Shown here one piece after another: positions 1-7,940 of a stretch of DNA of 64,000 nucleotides; the first letter of the stretch is position 1; each line of letters begins with the position of its first letter. The notes beneath the pieces are model-generated. The model saw only the letters and a program-made list of their open reading frames with translations, searched no databases and was not told where the DNA came from. Made by a program: the position numbers and the translations under genes. The DNA is from Ruegeria aquimaris (lineage in GTDB: Bacteria; Pseudomonadota; Alphaproteobacteria; Rhodobacterales; Rhodobacteraceae). The stretch covers positions 310,001-374,000 of the forward strand of contig NZ_JAOWLB010000001.1 in the NCBI RefSeq assembly GCF_025751555.1, in the 5' to 3' direction.

Positions 1-19
1 TTGCTTGGGGTGACTGTTT

Positions 20-1132
20 TTACTGTTCAAGGATCAGAAGCGCGGTTTCATCCCAAGAAACAAAGGCTTCCTCTCCCACATTGAACGTCCCCGCGTTCAA
101 TTCCGATTGCCTGGGCACCAGAACCAGGATGTCTCCCAGCGATTGGCTCCGCACCAGGTATTCCGTATGTTCGCCCAGAAAGATCCGGTTCAGGATGCTC
201 ACCGGCTCGGCTGCGCCTGCCTCGGGTGCGTCCCGCGACAACGCGATCTGCTCGGGGCGGATGCTGACACAGACCTCCTGCCCAGTCTTGACCGCAAAGC
301 CCGGCTTGCCGCGCACCTGCTGACCTCCGGCCAGCCGTGCCGCAACATCGTCCGGCCCCGCCTCGGCCACCACCGCGTCAAAGAAATTCGACGTGCCGAC
401 AAACCCCGCCACATAGCGGCTGCGCGGGTTGTCATACAACTCGCGCGGCGTGCCCACCTGCACGATCCGGCCGCCGTTCATGACGCAGATGCGATCCGAC
501 ATCGACAGCGCCTCTTCCTGGTCATGCGTGACCAGCACAAAGGTGATCCCAAGCCGCCGCTGAAGGTCCTGCAACTCGATCTGCATTTCCTTGCGCAGCT
601 TGCGGTCCAGCGCCGCCATCGGCTCGTCCAGAAGCAGGATCTTGGGCTCGTTCACAATCGCCCGCGCCAGCGCCACGCGCTGCTGCTGGCCGCCCGACAT
701 CTCCCAGATGCGGCGCGGACCAAAGCCCTCCAGCCGCACGATCTCCAGCACCTTCTCGACCTTCTCCTTCACCGTGGCGCGGTCGGGTCGGGGCCGACGT
801 TGCCGCAATCCATAGGCGATGTTGTCGAACACGCTCAGATGCGGGAACAGCGCATAATGCTGGAACACCATGTTCACCGGCCGGTTATGCGCCGCGACAT
901 GGTTCACCACCTCGCCATCCAGCAGCACCTCGCCCTCGGTCGGCGCCTCGAACCCCGCCAGCATCCGCAGCGCCGTGGTCTTGCCACAGCCCGAAGGCCC
1001 CAGAAACGACAGAAACTCGCCCTCCGCAATGGAGAGGTTCAGATCGCTGGCCGCAACAACAGGCCCGAATGTCTTGGTCAGGCCCCGGAATTCCGCGATG
1101 GTTCGCACGGCTGCGCTCATGTCGAAACTCAT
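20..1132 (-). CDS. ABC transporter ATP-binding protein, spermidine/putrescine (PotA) type
   Basis: ATPase subunit of an ABC importer that hydrolyses ATP at the inner face of the membrane. The 370-residue protein has every expected element: Walker A GPSGCGKT (45-52), Q-loop Q91, signature SGGQQ (146-150), Walker B ILLLDEP (165-171) and H-loop H203. A C-terminal TOBE-like region (about 285-366) is typical of the PotA/FbpC/MalK subgroup. Polyamine or a related cation or amino acid is the likely substrate by family resemblance. The start at 1132 gives MSFDMSAAV; an in-frame ATG at 1120 is also possible. Permease and binding-protein genes would lie beyond the left edge, so the substrate cannot be fixed here. 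It is divergent from a LuxR-type regulator that may control it. Confidence 0.9.
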   Translation of the reverse strand: MSFDMSAAVRTIAEFRGLTKTFGPVVAASDLNLSIAEGEFLSFLGPSGCGKTTALRMLAGFEAPTEGEVLLDGEVVNHVAAHNRPVNMVFQHYALFPHLSVFDNIAYGLRQRRPRPDRATVKEKVEKVLEIVRLEGFGPRRIWEMSGGQQQRVALARAIVNEPKILLLDEPMAALDRKLRKEMQIELQDLQRRLGITFVLVTHDQEEALSMSDRICVMNGGRIVQVGTPRELYDNPRSRYVAGFVGTSNFFDAVVAEAGPDDVAARLAGGQQVRGKPGFAVKTGQEVCVSIRPEQIALSRDAPEAGAAEPVSILNRIFLGEHTEYLVRSQSLGDILVLVPRQSELNAGTFNVGEEAFVSWDETALLILEQ

Positions 1133-1268
1133 ATGCTCTTGTTTTCCCTGTACTTGTCTTTTTTGCGATTCCAGATATACCGCTTAGACAGGGATATTTT
1201 TGCAAGAAACTCGTTTTGTTGTATATACCCCATTTTGAATATGCCGATCTGAGTAGACGGGGGATGAA
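1133..1268. promoter_or_regulatory. Divergent promoter region between ABC ATPase and LuxR regulator
   Basis: This 136-bp gap is clearly more AT-rich than its surroundings and must carry the promoters of both divergent genes. The heptamer ATATACC occurs twice on the + strand (near 1174 and 1221), which could form part of a regulator site. A purine-rich GGGGG lies just before the ATG at 1269. I do not see a convincing pair of -35/-10 boxes. Confidence 0.45.
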
Positions 1269-2042
1269 ATGTTCGAGTGGATAGGCGAAGCCGCCGAAAC
1301 CGTGCGCCGGATCGGCACGCCCGGCTTTCCCGCAGCTCTGGCCGACGCCCTGCGCACGGTGGCACCCTTCGACTACACGGTGGTCTTCGGCTATGTCGGC
1401 TCCAACCCGCCGGTGGATCTCCATGACGACTTTCCCGCCTCCAAACGGCAGGTCTTCGTCCAGGATTACCAGGCCGGGCCTTACGTGCTCGACCCGTTCT
1501 TCCTGGCCGCCACCAAGCCGGTCGCACCCGGCCTCTACCGGATGCGTGATGTCGCCCCCGACCGGTTCTACCAGGGCGAATACTTCCGCAGCTACTACGT
1601 CCAGACCGGCCTGGCCGAGGAGATCGGCTATTTCATCGCCATCCCCGGCACCGGCATGATCGTGGTCTCGCTGATGCGCTCCGACCGGACCTTCTCGGCC
1701 AAGGAATACCGGCACCTGACTGCGGTCTGGCCGATGGTCGAGGCCATGTGCCAGCGCCATTGGGCCAGTTTCGCCGACATGGCGGGCACCACAGACCCAT
1801 CACAAGGCTCGGTGCGCGGCAAGGTCGACCGCGCCTTTCACGCCTTTGGCGAGGGCCTCCTGACCCCGCGCGAACGCGAGGTTGTCGAACACACGCTCAA
1901 GGGCCATTCGGCCGATGCGGTGGGCGCCATACTGGGCATCTCGCCGGGCACCGTGCGCATCCATCGCCGCAACATCTATGCCAAGCTCCGGATCAACTCG
2001 CAGGGAGAGCTGTTCTCAAAATTCATCGCCGGCATCGTCTAA
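1269..2042 (+). CDS. LuxR-type transcriptional regulator (solo)
   Basis: A 257-residue DNA-binding regulator. Residues 197-257 form a GerE/LuxR helix-turn-helix beginning LTPREREVVEHTLKG and containing SPGTVRIHRRNIYAKL. The N-terminal 180 residues look like a sensory domain but lack the spaced Trp/Tyr/Asp/Trp set of acyl-homoserine-lactone receptors, so an AHL ligand is not implied. A GGGGGATGAA ribosome site supports the start. It is divergent from the ABC ATPase, the usual position for a local regulator of a transport operon. Its stop lies only 6 bp from the stop of the convergent terminase gene, an abrupt junction discussed in the findings. Confidence 0.85.
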   Translation: MFEWIGEAAETVRRIGTPGFPAALADALRTVAPFDYTVVFGYVGSNPPVDLHDDFPASKRQVFVQDYQAGPYVLDPFFLAATKPVAPGLYRMRDVAPDRFYQGEYFRSYYVQTGLAEEIGYFIAIPGTGMIVVSLMRSDRTFSAKEYRHLTAVWPMVEAMCQRHWASFADMAGTTDPSQGSVRGKVDRAFHAFGEGLLTPREREVVEHTLKGHSADAVGAILGISPGTVRIHRRNIYAKLRINSQGELFSKFIAGIV

Positions 2043-2048
2043 CCCGCC

Positions 2049-3374
2049 TCACAGCACCCGCAGCCGAGGCCGCTTATAGGCCGCCGCAGGCGCGATCATC
2101 AGCTCGTGCAGCGCCCAGACCAGCGCGTCCACCCGGTCGGGCGATCCCGGCCCCTCGTACCCGCGCGCGGTCATCTGCCCCATCTGCTCCTCCAGATGCA
2201 CCAGCCCCGCCACGTGCCGTACCCGCCCCTGCTCATAGAGTGCGGCCACCGGTTCGGCCCGCGCCACCTTGCCCCGCGCCGCATGCACCGCCCTGAACGG
2301 CACCAGCGGGTCCACCTGGCGCAACACCTCCTCGACCAGCTGGCCGCCCTGGTTGACCTCGGCCACCAGACGCTCGGCTCCGAATTCGTCCATCGCCGCA
2401 ATCGCCGCCCGCGCCCAGGCGGTCGGGCCCGCGCCCTGCACCGTCCGGTCCGCCAGCACCCAGGCGCGCCAGTCCTGTGGCGGTCCCTGCATCTGTGCGC
2501 CCACCACCACGATGCCGCAGGCATCCGCATCCGCACCACCGCTGACCGAGGGGTCCAGCGCCACCACCACGCGGTCGAGCGCTGGTGCGGCGCCGCCCCG
2601 GGCCGCTTCCAGCAGCGCACCGGTCCACAACGCCCCCTCGGCATCGGCCAGCAGAACCCCGTCCAGCTCCTGCCGCCCCAGCCGGGTTCCGGCATAACGC
2701 GCCCGCACCTCTTCCAGAAAGGACTCGGCCAGATTGGCCCGGTTCGCCTCGGTCGGCGCATGGGTCTGCACCGTGCTGGGCGCCGCCATCAGGTCCTTCA
2801 GCACTTTCACATTGCGCGGCGTCGTGGTTACACAGACCTGCGGCCGGTCCCCCAGGCGCAGCGCAAATTGCAGCATGTCCCAGGTCGCGCCGCCCTTTTT
2901 CCACTTGGCCAGTTCATCCACCCAGGCCGCGTCGAACTGCGGCCCGCGCAGCGCCTCGGGGTCCTGCGCCGAAAACACCTGCGCCTCGGCGCCATTGGGC
3001 CAGATCAGCTTGCGCTCGCTGGCCTTCCATTGCGGCCGCCGGTCCGGCGGCGAACAACACAATATACCGCTGTCGCCAAACACCATCACATCGCGCACCT
3101 GATCATAGGTCTCGCCCACCAGCGCCACCCGCCGCGCGTGCCCCTCATCCATCGGCCGCGAACCCTCGACCTGCGCGCGTACCCATTCGGCGCCTGCGCG
3201 CGTCTTGCCCGCGCCGCGCCCGCCCAGGATCACCCAGGCGCGCCAATCGCCCTCGGGTGGCAGCTGATGCTCCATCGCCCAGAACTCGAATAAAAAAGGG
3301 AGGGCGCACAGCCCTCCCTCCCCGATCTCACTCAGAAACCGCTCCCTCTCGGCAGCACTTGCGCAGGCGAGCAA
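2049..3374 (-). CDS. GTA large terminase (orf g2, TerL)
   Basis: DNA-packaging motor of a gene transfer agent, with an N-terminal ATPase and a C-terminal RNase H-like nuclease. With the proposed TTG start at 3374 the protein has 441 residues. The P-loop GGRGAGKT begins near residue 51, a Walker B-like FDAAWVDE follows, and VVVALDPSVSGG marks the start of the nuclease domain. The frame stays open to an ATG at 3464, but that lengthens the overlap with g1 and adds unlikely residues. An ATG at 3275 would cut off the conserved LPFLFEFW region. The TTG start gives an N-terminus (ACASAAERERFL) like other GTA terminases as I remember them. It overlaps g1 by 47 bp, as expected for translational coupling. 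No portal, protease or capsid gene follows. Confidence 0.88.
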   Translation of the reverse strand: MLACASAAERERFLSEIGEGGLCALPFLFEFWAMEHQLPPEGDWRAWVILGGRGAGKTRAGAEWVRAQVEGSRPMDEGHARRVALVGETYDQVRDVMVFGDSGILCCSPPDRRPQWKASERKLIWPNGAEAQVFSAQDPEALRGPQFDAAWVDELAKWKKGGATWDMLQFALRLGDRPQVCVTTTPRNVKVLKDLMAAPSTVQTHAPTEANRANLAESFLEEVRARYAGTRLGRQELDGVLLADAEGALWTGALLEAARGGAAPALDRVVVALDPSVSGGADADACGIVVVGAQMQGPPQDWRAWVLADRTVQGAGPTAWARAAIAAMDEFGAERLVAEVNQGGQLVEEVLRQVDPLVPFRAVHAARGKVARAEPVAALYEQGRVRHVAGLVHLEEQMGQMTARGYEGPGSPDRVDALVWALHELMIAPAAAYKRPRLRVL

Positions 3375-3672
3375 GACGGCACCCGATCTCAGATCGGGCG
3401 CGCTCGAGATCGAGCGCGTATCCGCCTTGGGCAATGCCCGCTTCTCTTCGTACCTGTTCGGCAAAACTGGCCTCCACTTTCTGACACTCGCGGATCAGGC
3501 TCGCGGCCTGACCCACCTGCTTGCCGAAACCGGCAAGATCGCCTTCCTCCCCGGTTCGGATCCGTTTTTGCAGGTCTTCCGCCGCATTGCGCAGATCGCG
3601 AATGGAGTTCTCCAGGGACTGAAGCAGTTCAGCCGTCCGCGAAATCCGCTCCTCCGGGGTAATCAAAGTCAT
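3328..3672 (-). CDS. GTA small terminase-like protein (orf g1)
   Basis: A 114-residue protein in the position and size of GTA g1, the small terminase that presents DNA to the TerL motor. The sequence is mostly helical and rich in Arg/Glu, with a coiled-coil-like stretch SIRDLRNAAEDLQKRIRTG, consistent with an oligomeric small terminase. The start chosen is ATG 3672 (MTLITPEERISR). An in-frame ATG at 3690, with GGAG 11 bases ahead, is an alternative. A longer frame reaches 3831 but would have to read through the terminator hairpin at 3720-3753. It overlaps the start of the large terminase. A promoter and hairpin lie directly upstream. Identity rests mainly on context, since small terminases diverge quickly. 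Confidence 0.7.
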   Translation of the reverse strand: MTLITPEERISRTAELLQSLENSIRDLRNAAEDLQKRIRTGEEGDLAGFGKQVGQAASLIRECQKVEASFAEQVRREAGIAQGGYALDLERARSEIGCRLARLRKCCREGAVSE

Positions 3673-3717
3673 GTTTGCTCGTGACCTCATGCGAGAGTGA
3701 TCTCCGCACGAGAGAGA

Positions 3718-3753
3718 CGAAAAAACGGCCACCGGGTCACCCCGGGGCCGTTT
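3718..3753 (-). terminator. Intrinsic terminator in the leader of GTA g1 (possible attenuator)
   Basis: On the minus strand the arms AAACGGCC(C)CGGG and CCCG(G)GGCCGTTT make a stem of about 13 bp (plus-strand 3723-3736 with 3741-3753, one bulged base at 3731). The loop is 4 nt and the stem runs into six Ts (complement of 3720-3725). No minus-strand gene ends upstream. The hairpin lies between the promoter at 3779-3807 and g1, so it would stop transcripts heading into the terminase genes. Confidence 0.75.
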
Positions 3754-3778
3754 GCCCATCTCTTCTAGCATGTCACAA

Positions 3779-3807
3779 CCTATACGCGAGACCGCGCGTA
3801 GAGTCAA
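3779..3807 (-). promoter_or_regulatory. Sigma70-type promoter for GTA g1-g2
   Basis: On the minus strand TTGACT (complement of 3802-3807) and TATAGG (complement of 3779-3784) are separated by exactly 17 bp. Transcription would start near 3772 and give a leader of about 100 nt before g1, with the terminator hairpin inside it. Confidence 0.65.
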
Positions 3808-3936
3808 GCACAAGGTGCAACAGCGCAACACCTAACGCACTGTAATACCTAACAAAACATTAGCAGAAGCCGGGCGCGCCGTGGCGCGGCGCTTTTCCCG
3901 CTTTTCATTATGCGCCGCCTTGATCATATCTGTGTC

Positions 3937-4323
3937 ATGCCCACGGACCTCAGCCATTTCGAAACCATTGCCCGCCGCACTGTCGATGCGATGCCCCACG
4001 CCTTTCGCGCCGCCGCGCAACTGGTGCTGCTGCGCATCGCCGACTGGCCCGACCCCGACATGCTCGCCGATCTCGGCATCGAAGACCCGCTGGAACTGAC
4101 CGGTCTTTATGACGGGATTCCGATGACCGAAAAATCAGTCGAGGATTTTCCCGCCCCGCCCGACGCGGTGTGGCTCTTTCGCGAACCCATTCTAGCCGAG
4201 TGGCGCGAGCGTCCGGGCGTCGCACTGGACGACCTGATCGCGCATGTGGTCGTGCACGAGTTCGCGCATCACTTCGGCTGGTCGGATGAGGACATTGCCA
4301 TGATCGACGAATGGTGGACCTGA
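3937..4323 (+). CDS. Zincin-like metallopeptidase family protein
   Basis: A 128-residue cytosolic protein with the motif HEFAHHFGWSDEDI near its C-terminus. The HExxH-type helix and the following GWSDEDI are the hallmark of the small zincin-like family (formerly DUF1025), which is common in alphaproteobacteria and of unknown substrate. The start at 3937 gives MPTDLSHFETIARR, which fits the family; an in-frame ATG at 3910 would add nine residues and neither has a clear ribosome site. It diverges from the GTA terminase promoter. A bidirectional terminator follows at 4398-4422. Confidence 0.8.
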   Translation: MPTDLSHFETIARRTVDAMPHAFRAAAQLVLLRIADWPDPDMLADLGIEDPLELTGLYDGIPMTEKSVEDFPAPPDAVWLFREPILAEWRERPGVALDDLIAHVVVHEFAHHFGWSDEDIAMIDEWWT

Positions 4324-4351
4324 CGGGCACCGTAGTTGCCGGTACAGCGGC

Positions 4352-4400
4352 GTACAAAACGGTCAATCCGCCCTGAAACCCCGGTACAAAACGGACAAAA
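4352..4400 (+). repeat. Dispersed paired repeat, copy A
   Basis: Two half-units start with GTACAAAACGG: 4352-4370 (continuing TCAATCCG) and 4384-4400 (continuing ACAAAA). Their starts are 32 bp apart. The same pair with the same 32-bp phase recurs at 29891-29936 (opposite strand) and inside cysI at 52894-52941. The second half-unit runs directly into the terminator hairpin at 4398. Confidence 0.85.
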
Positions 4401-4422
4401 CCCCGCCGTCCCAGCGGGGTTT
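4398..4422. terminator. Bidirectional terminator between zincin gene and mltG
   Basis: Stem AAACCCCGC (4398-4406) pairs with GCGGGGTTT (4414-4422) around a 7-nt loop. The minus-strand copy ends in TTTTG, so it best serves mltG, whose stop is at 4429. Confidence 0.75.
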
Positions 4423-4428
4423 CTAATT

Positions 4429-5583
4429 TCAGTTGCCTTGCTGCTGCGCCTCGATCTCGCGCCACTTGGCCACGTTGCGGTTATGCTCTTCGAGCGTTTC
4501 CGCAAAGGCATGCCCTCCGGTCCCGTCCGCCACGAAGAACACGAAATTCGTGGTATCCGGATTGGCCGCCGCCTCCAGGCTGGCAAGGCCCGGATTGGCG
4601 ATCGGGGTCGGCGGAAGACCGTCAATCACGTATGTATTCCAAGGTGTTACCTTGCGAAGCTCACTTTGACGCAACCCACGACCCAGCACGCCTTGCCCCT
4701 TGGTGACGCCATAGATTACCGTCGGATCGGTTTGCAGCCGCATGCCGCGTTCCAGGCGGTTGACAAAGACGCTCGCCACCTGGCCGCGCTCTTCGGGGAC
4801 ACCGGTTTCCTTCTCGATGATCGAGGCCAGGATCAACAGCTCCTCTCGGGTCTCGATCGGCAGATCGCCCTGCCGTGCCTCCCAGGCCGCGTTAATTCTA
4901 AGCGTTTGTTTTTCCTGCATTTCCGCAAGAATCTCATCGCGGTTTTCGCCCTGCTGAACCTCATAGCTGTCCGGCGCAAGCATACCCTCGGCGGGCAGTT
5001 GTGAGACCTCGCCCGACAGCACGTCCCAGGCTTTCAGCCCCTCGACCACCTGCCAGCTGGTCACCCCTTCGGCCAGCGCCAACCGGTACCGCGTATCCCG
5101 CTGATCGCGTTTCTCGGCATAGATCTCCGGCGCCTCGCCTGCGGACGGATCGAACTCCACCAGTTCGACGAACTGCTCGGTGGTCGGGTCCAGCTCGCGA
5201 ACTTCGACCTGCAACTTGTTGACACCAATACGATAAACAATCTCGGTCCCACAGGTGCTGGCGCCGCCGCGGGTGATCTGATCTATGATCCCCTCCATCG
5301 AGGCGCCTTCCTTGACCAGATAGCTGCCCGCCTTCAACTGCGGGGCCTTTTCCGAATAGCGCGCCCCGATCCGGAACAGCGCCCCGCTGCTCACGGCACC
5401 GGCGGCCTCAAGGTCACGGCTGACGCGGGTCATGTTGGACCCGCTTTTCACTTGCAGGCATATCGCGTTTTCCAGCGGGCCTTCCGCAACATATTGCGAC
5501 TTGCCCCATAGGATCACGCCGGCCAGCAGGAACAGGCCAACCGCCAGAACGGTCAGCATGTTCGAGGCAAGAGCCCGCCACAT
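4429..5583 (-). CDS. mltG: Endolytic murein transglycosylase MltG (YceG family)
   Basis: Membrane-bound lytic transglycosylase that cleaves nascent glycan strands and is thought to set peptidoglycan chain length. The 384-residue protein has one N-terminal membrane segment (about 8-27), a LysM-like periplasmic part and the YceG catalytic domain. The active-site motif SIIEKETG lies near residues 254-261, followed by VASVFVNRL and the RLQTDPTVIYG and TPWNTYVIDGLPPTPIANPG blocks typical of the family. About 50 residues around 110-165 look like an insertion relative to the E. coli protein. Its ATG overlaps the fabF stop by one base (TGATG), so translation is coupled to fabF. Confidence 0.93.
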   Translation of the reverse strand: MWRALASNMLTVLAVGLFLLAGVILWGKSQYVAEGPLENAICLQVKSGSNMTRVSRDLEAAGAVSSGALFRIGARYSEKAPQLKAGSYLVKEGASMEGIIDQITRGGASTCGTEIVYRIGVNKLQVEVRELDPTTEQFVELVEFDPSAGEAPEIYAEKRDQRDTRYRLALAEGVTSWQVVEGLKAWDVLSGEVSQLPAEGMLAPDSYEVQQGENRDEILAEMQEKQTLRINAAWEARQGDLPIETREELLILASIIEKETGVPEERGQVASVFVNRLERGMRLQTDPTVIYGVTKGQGVLGRGLRQSELRKVTPWNTYVIDGLPPTPIANPGLASLEAAANPDTTNFVFFVADGTGGHAFAETLEEHNRNVAKWREIEAQQQGN

Positions 5584-6848
5584 CAGTCGGCCTTTCCGAA
5601 GATCACGCTCGCATTGGTGCCGCCAAAACCGAAGGAGTTCGACAGCGCCACGTCGATCTTGCGCTCGCGCTTGGCGTTGGGTGCCAGATCGACCGGGGTT
5701 TCAACGGCCGGATTATCCAGGTTGATGGTCGGTGGCGCCACCTGATCGCGGATCGCCAGGATCGAAAAGATCGCCTCGATCGCACCGGCAGCACCCAACA
5801 GGTGCCCGGTGGCCGACTTGGTCGAAGACATGGTGACATTGGCCGCATGGTTGCCCAACAGCCGCTCCACCGCGCCCAGCTCAATCGTGTCGGCCATGGT
5901 CGAGGTGCCATGCGCGTTGATGTAGTCCAGATCCGACGGCTCCAGCCCCGCGCTGCGCAGTGCGGCGCGCATCGAGCGTTCGGCCCCGTCGCCGGTCTCG
6001 GACGGCGCGGTGATGTGATAGGCATCACCCGACATGCCATAGCCCAGAACCTCGGCATAGATCTTGGCACCGCGCGCCTTGGCGTGCTCGTAATCCTCCA
6101 GCACCACGATGCCGGCGCCCTCGCCCATCACGAATCCATCGCGGTCGGCGTCATAGGGGCGGCTGGCAGCCTTGGGGTTGTCGGCGTATTTGGTCGACAG
6201 CGCCTTGCAGGCGTTGAACCCCGCAATACCGATCTCGCAGATACAGGCCTCGCCACCACCGGCGATCATCACATCGGCATCACCGGCCCGGATGATCCGG
6301 CTGGCATCGCCAATGGCATGCGCGCCGGTCGAACAGGCGGTCACCACCGAATGGTTCGGACCTTTGAAGCCGAAACGGATCGACACCTGGCCCGAGGCCA
6401 GGTTGATCAGCGCGCCGGGGATAAAGAAGGGCGACACCCGGCGCGGGCCCTTCTCCTTGATCAGGTTGGCGGTCTCGGCGATCGAGCCCAGCCCGCCAAT
6501 GCCCGAGCCAATCAGAACGCCGGTGCGCAGCCGGTCCTCTTCGTCCTCGGGCAGCCAGTTGGCGTCCTTGCAGGCCATCTCGGCGGCCGCGATGGAATAG
6601 AGGATAAAATCTTCGATCTTGCGCTGCTCTTTCGGCGGCATCCAGTCGTCGGGGTTGAAAGTACCAGCTGTTCCGTCACCGCGCGGCACCTCGCAGGCGT
6701 AGGTCGTGGTGACGCCCGACGCCACCGCATCGAACCGTGTGATCGGACCCGCGCCCGATTGTCCGTCCAGCAGCCGGGACCATGTTTCCTCGACCCCGCT
6801 GGCCAAAGGAGTGATCAGTCCCAGTCCGGTTACAACGACTCTGCGCAT
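5583..6848 (-). CDS. fabF: 3-oxoacyl-[acyl-carrier-protein] synthase II
   Basis: Condensing enzyme that elongates acyl-ACP with malonyl-ACP in type II fatty acid synthesis. The 421-residue protein carries the nucleophile in TACSTGAHA (Cys172) and the two catalytic histidines in NAHGTST and GHLLGAAG. The start at 6848 (MRRVVVTGLG) is the normal KAS II N-terminus; the longer open frame upstream is not needed. It lies upstream of and overlaps mltG. It belongs functionally with acpP, fabG and fabD, which lie about 3 kb further on the same strand but are separated by unrelated genes. Confidence 0.96.
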   Translation of the reverse strand: MRRVVVTGLGLITPLASGVEETWSRLLDGQSGAGPITRFDAVASGVTTTYACEVPRGDGTAGTFNPDDWMPPKEQRKIEDFILYSIAAAEMACKDANWLPEDEEDRLRTGVLIGSGIGGLGSIAETANLIKEKGPRRVSPFFIPGALINLASGQVSIRFGFKGPNHSVVTACSTGAHAIGDASRIIRAGDADVMIAGGGEACICEIGIAGFNACKALSTKYADNPKAASRPYDADRDGFVMGEGAGIVVLEDYEHAKARGAKIYAEVLGYGMSGDAYHITAPSETGDGAERSMRAALRSAGLEPSDLDYINAHGTSTMADTIELGAVERLLGNHAANVTMSSTKSATGHLLGAAGAIEAIFSILAIRDQVAPPTINLDNPAVETPVDLAPNAKRERKIDVALSNSFGFGGTNASVIFGKAD

Positions 6849-6933
6849 ATATTGCCTCTTGCCTTCATGGTGTTCGAGAACCGCTCTTACCCTGCCCGGC
6901 CCCAATTGGGCAAGAGCAAGGGCGCTTCACAGC

Positions 6934-7884
6934 TCAGCCAGAGGCGGCCACTTGCCGCCCGATCAGGCCGAGAACGGTCGTCAACAGCTGTGCGGCCAGC
7001 ACGGCCCCCGCGTCATCCCGGTCATTCGCTGGCATGAATTCCACCAGGTCGAACCCCGCGATCCGCGCCTTTTGCGAGACACCCCGGATCAGGCGCAGGG
7101 CCTGAGCATAGGTCAGCCCGCCCGCCGTGGGCGCGATCACGGCTGGCATGATCGACGGATCGAGCGCGTCGCAATCAAAGCAGATCACCACCTGTGCACC
7201 GGCGGGGATCAGGTCCAACGCGCGATCCAGACCACCGGCATCCAGTTCATGCGCCGGGATCAGGTGTGCGCCCCAGGCCAGCGCGGCCTCCAGCGCGTCC
7301 ATCCGCGCCGAGCCCACGCCGCGCGCGCCAACCTGGATGATCCGCTCCACATGCGGCATCTCGCTGGCCCGGCGCATGGTGGAGCTCAGGCCCCAGCGCT
7401 CGCCCTCCACCTCGTCGCGCCAGTCGATATGCGCGTCGATTTGCAAGATGGTGATGGGACCGCGATCCGCGTAGGCAGCCAGTAGCGGAGTGGGCAGCGA
7501 GTCGTCGCCACCCAAAAGGACCGGCACCGCCCCCACGGACAGTACCGCGCGGGTCGTCGCCTCGATCAGGGCGCGGTTGCGCGCCGGATCGGATGGCTCC
7601 ACGGACAGATCACCGGCGTCGACGGCCCGAACGCCAGCCGGCAGGACCGGCCCGCCAAGGTCGAAATTCACCTTGGCGGTGTCCCCGGCATAAGCCGCGC
7701 TGCCTGCCCGCATCGCGGCAGGGCCGCCAGCGCAATATGCGCCCACGGATCGGTAAGGCGTGGCGCAATCCGCGCCAAAGATCACGATATCCGCCTCTGG
7801 CGCACCGGGTTCCGCGCGCGGCAGCCCCAGAAAGCTGCCCGGAGCGCCGCCAGCGCCAAACATGTCCTTCAGCCCGACCATCAT
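6934..7884 (-). CDS. Arginase/agmatinase-family protein with altered metal site
   Basis: A 316-residue member of the ureohydrolase superfamily, whose members use a dinuclear Mn centre to remove urea from arginine, agmatine or related guanidino compounds. Metal motifs seen are QIDAHIDW (150-154 region) and FDCDALDP (around 228-235). The first motif is GGDDS (125-129) where the family has GGDHS, so the metal-binding His is Asp. The start at 7884 or 7881 is preceded by a strong AAAGGTGGAGG site; an in-frame ATG at 7920 lacks one. It lies 56 bp behind the HisA-like gene, probably in one operon. Substrate and activity are uncertain because of the altered site. Confidence 0.8.
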   Translation of the reverse strand: MMVGLKDMFGAGGAPGSFLGLPRAEPGAPEADIVIFGADCATPYRSVGAYCAGGPAAMRAGSAAYAGDTAKVNFDLGGPVLPAGVRAVDAGDLSVEPSDPARNRALIEATTRAVLSVGAVPVLLGGDDSLPTPLLAAYADRGPITILQIDAHIDWRDEVEGERWGLSSTMRRASEMPHVERIIQVGARGVGSARMDALEAALAWGAHLIPAHELDAGGLDRALDLIPAGAQVVICFDCDALDPSIMPAVIAPTAGGLTYAQALRLIRGVSQKARIAGFDLVEFMPANDRDDAGAVLAAQLLTTVLGLIGRQVAASG

Positions 7885-7940
7885 ACCCTCCACCTTTGTC
7901 TGTGGCGCAGGGTTCTGCATCGCGAGCCGACAGGCAAGCC

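Noticed and set aside
107-1252. Long plus-strand reading frame opposite the ABC ATPase
   Set aside because: Shadow of a GC-rich gene: rich in Arg, His and Pro, no domain, and the minus strand encodes a complete ATPase.
3832-4020. 62-codon minus-strand frame upstream of GTA g1
   Set aside because: It overlaps the zincin-like gene, has no ribosome site or domain, and lies upstream of the mapped promoter boxes.
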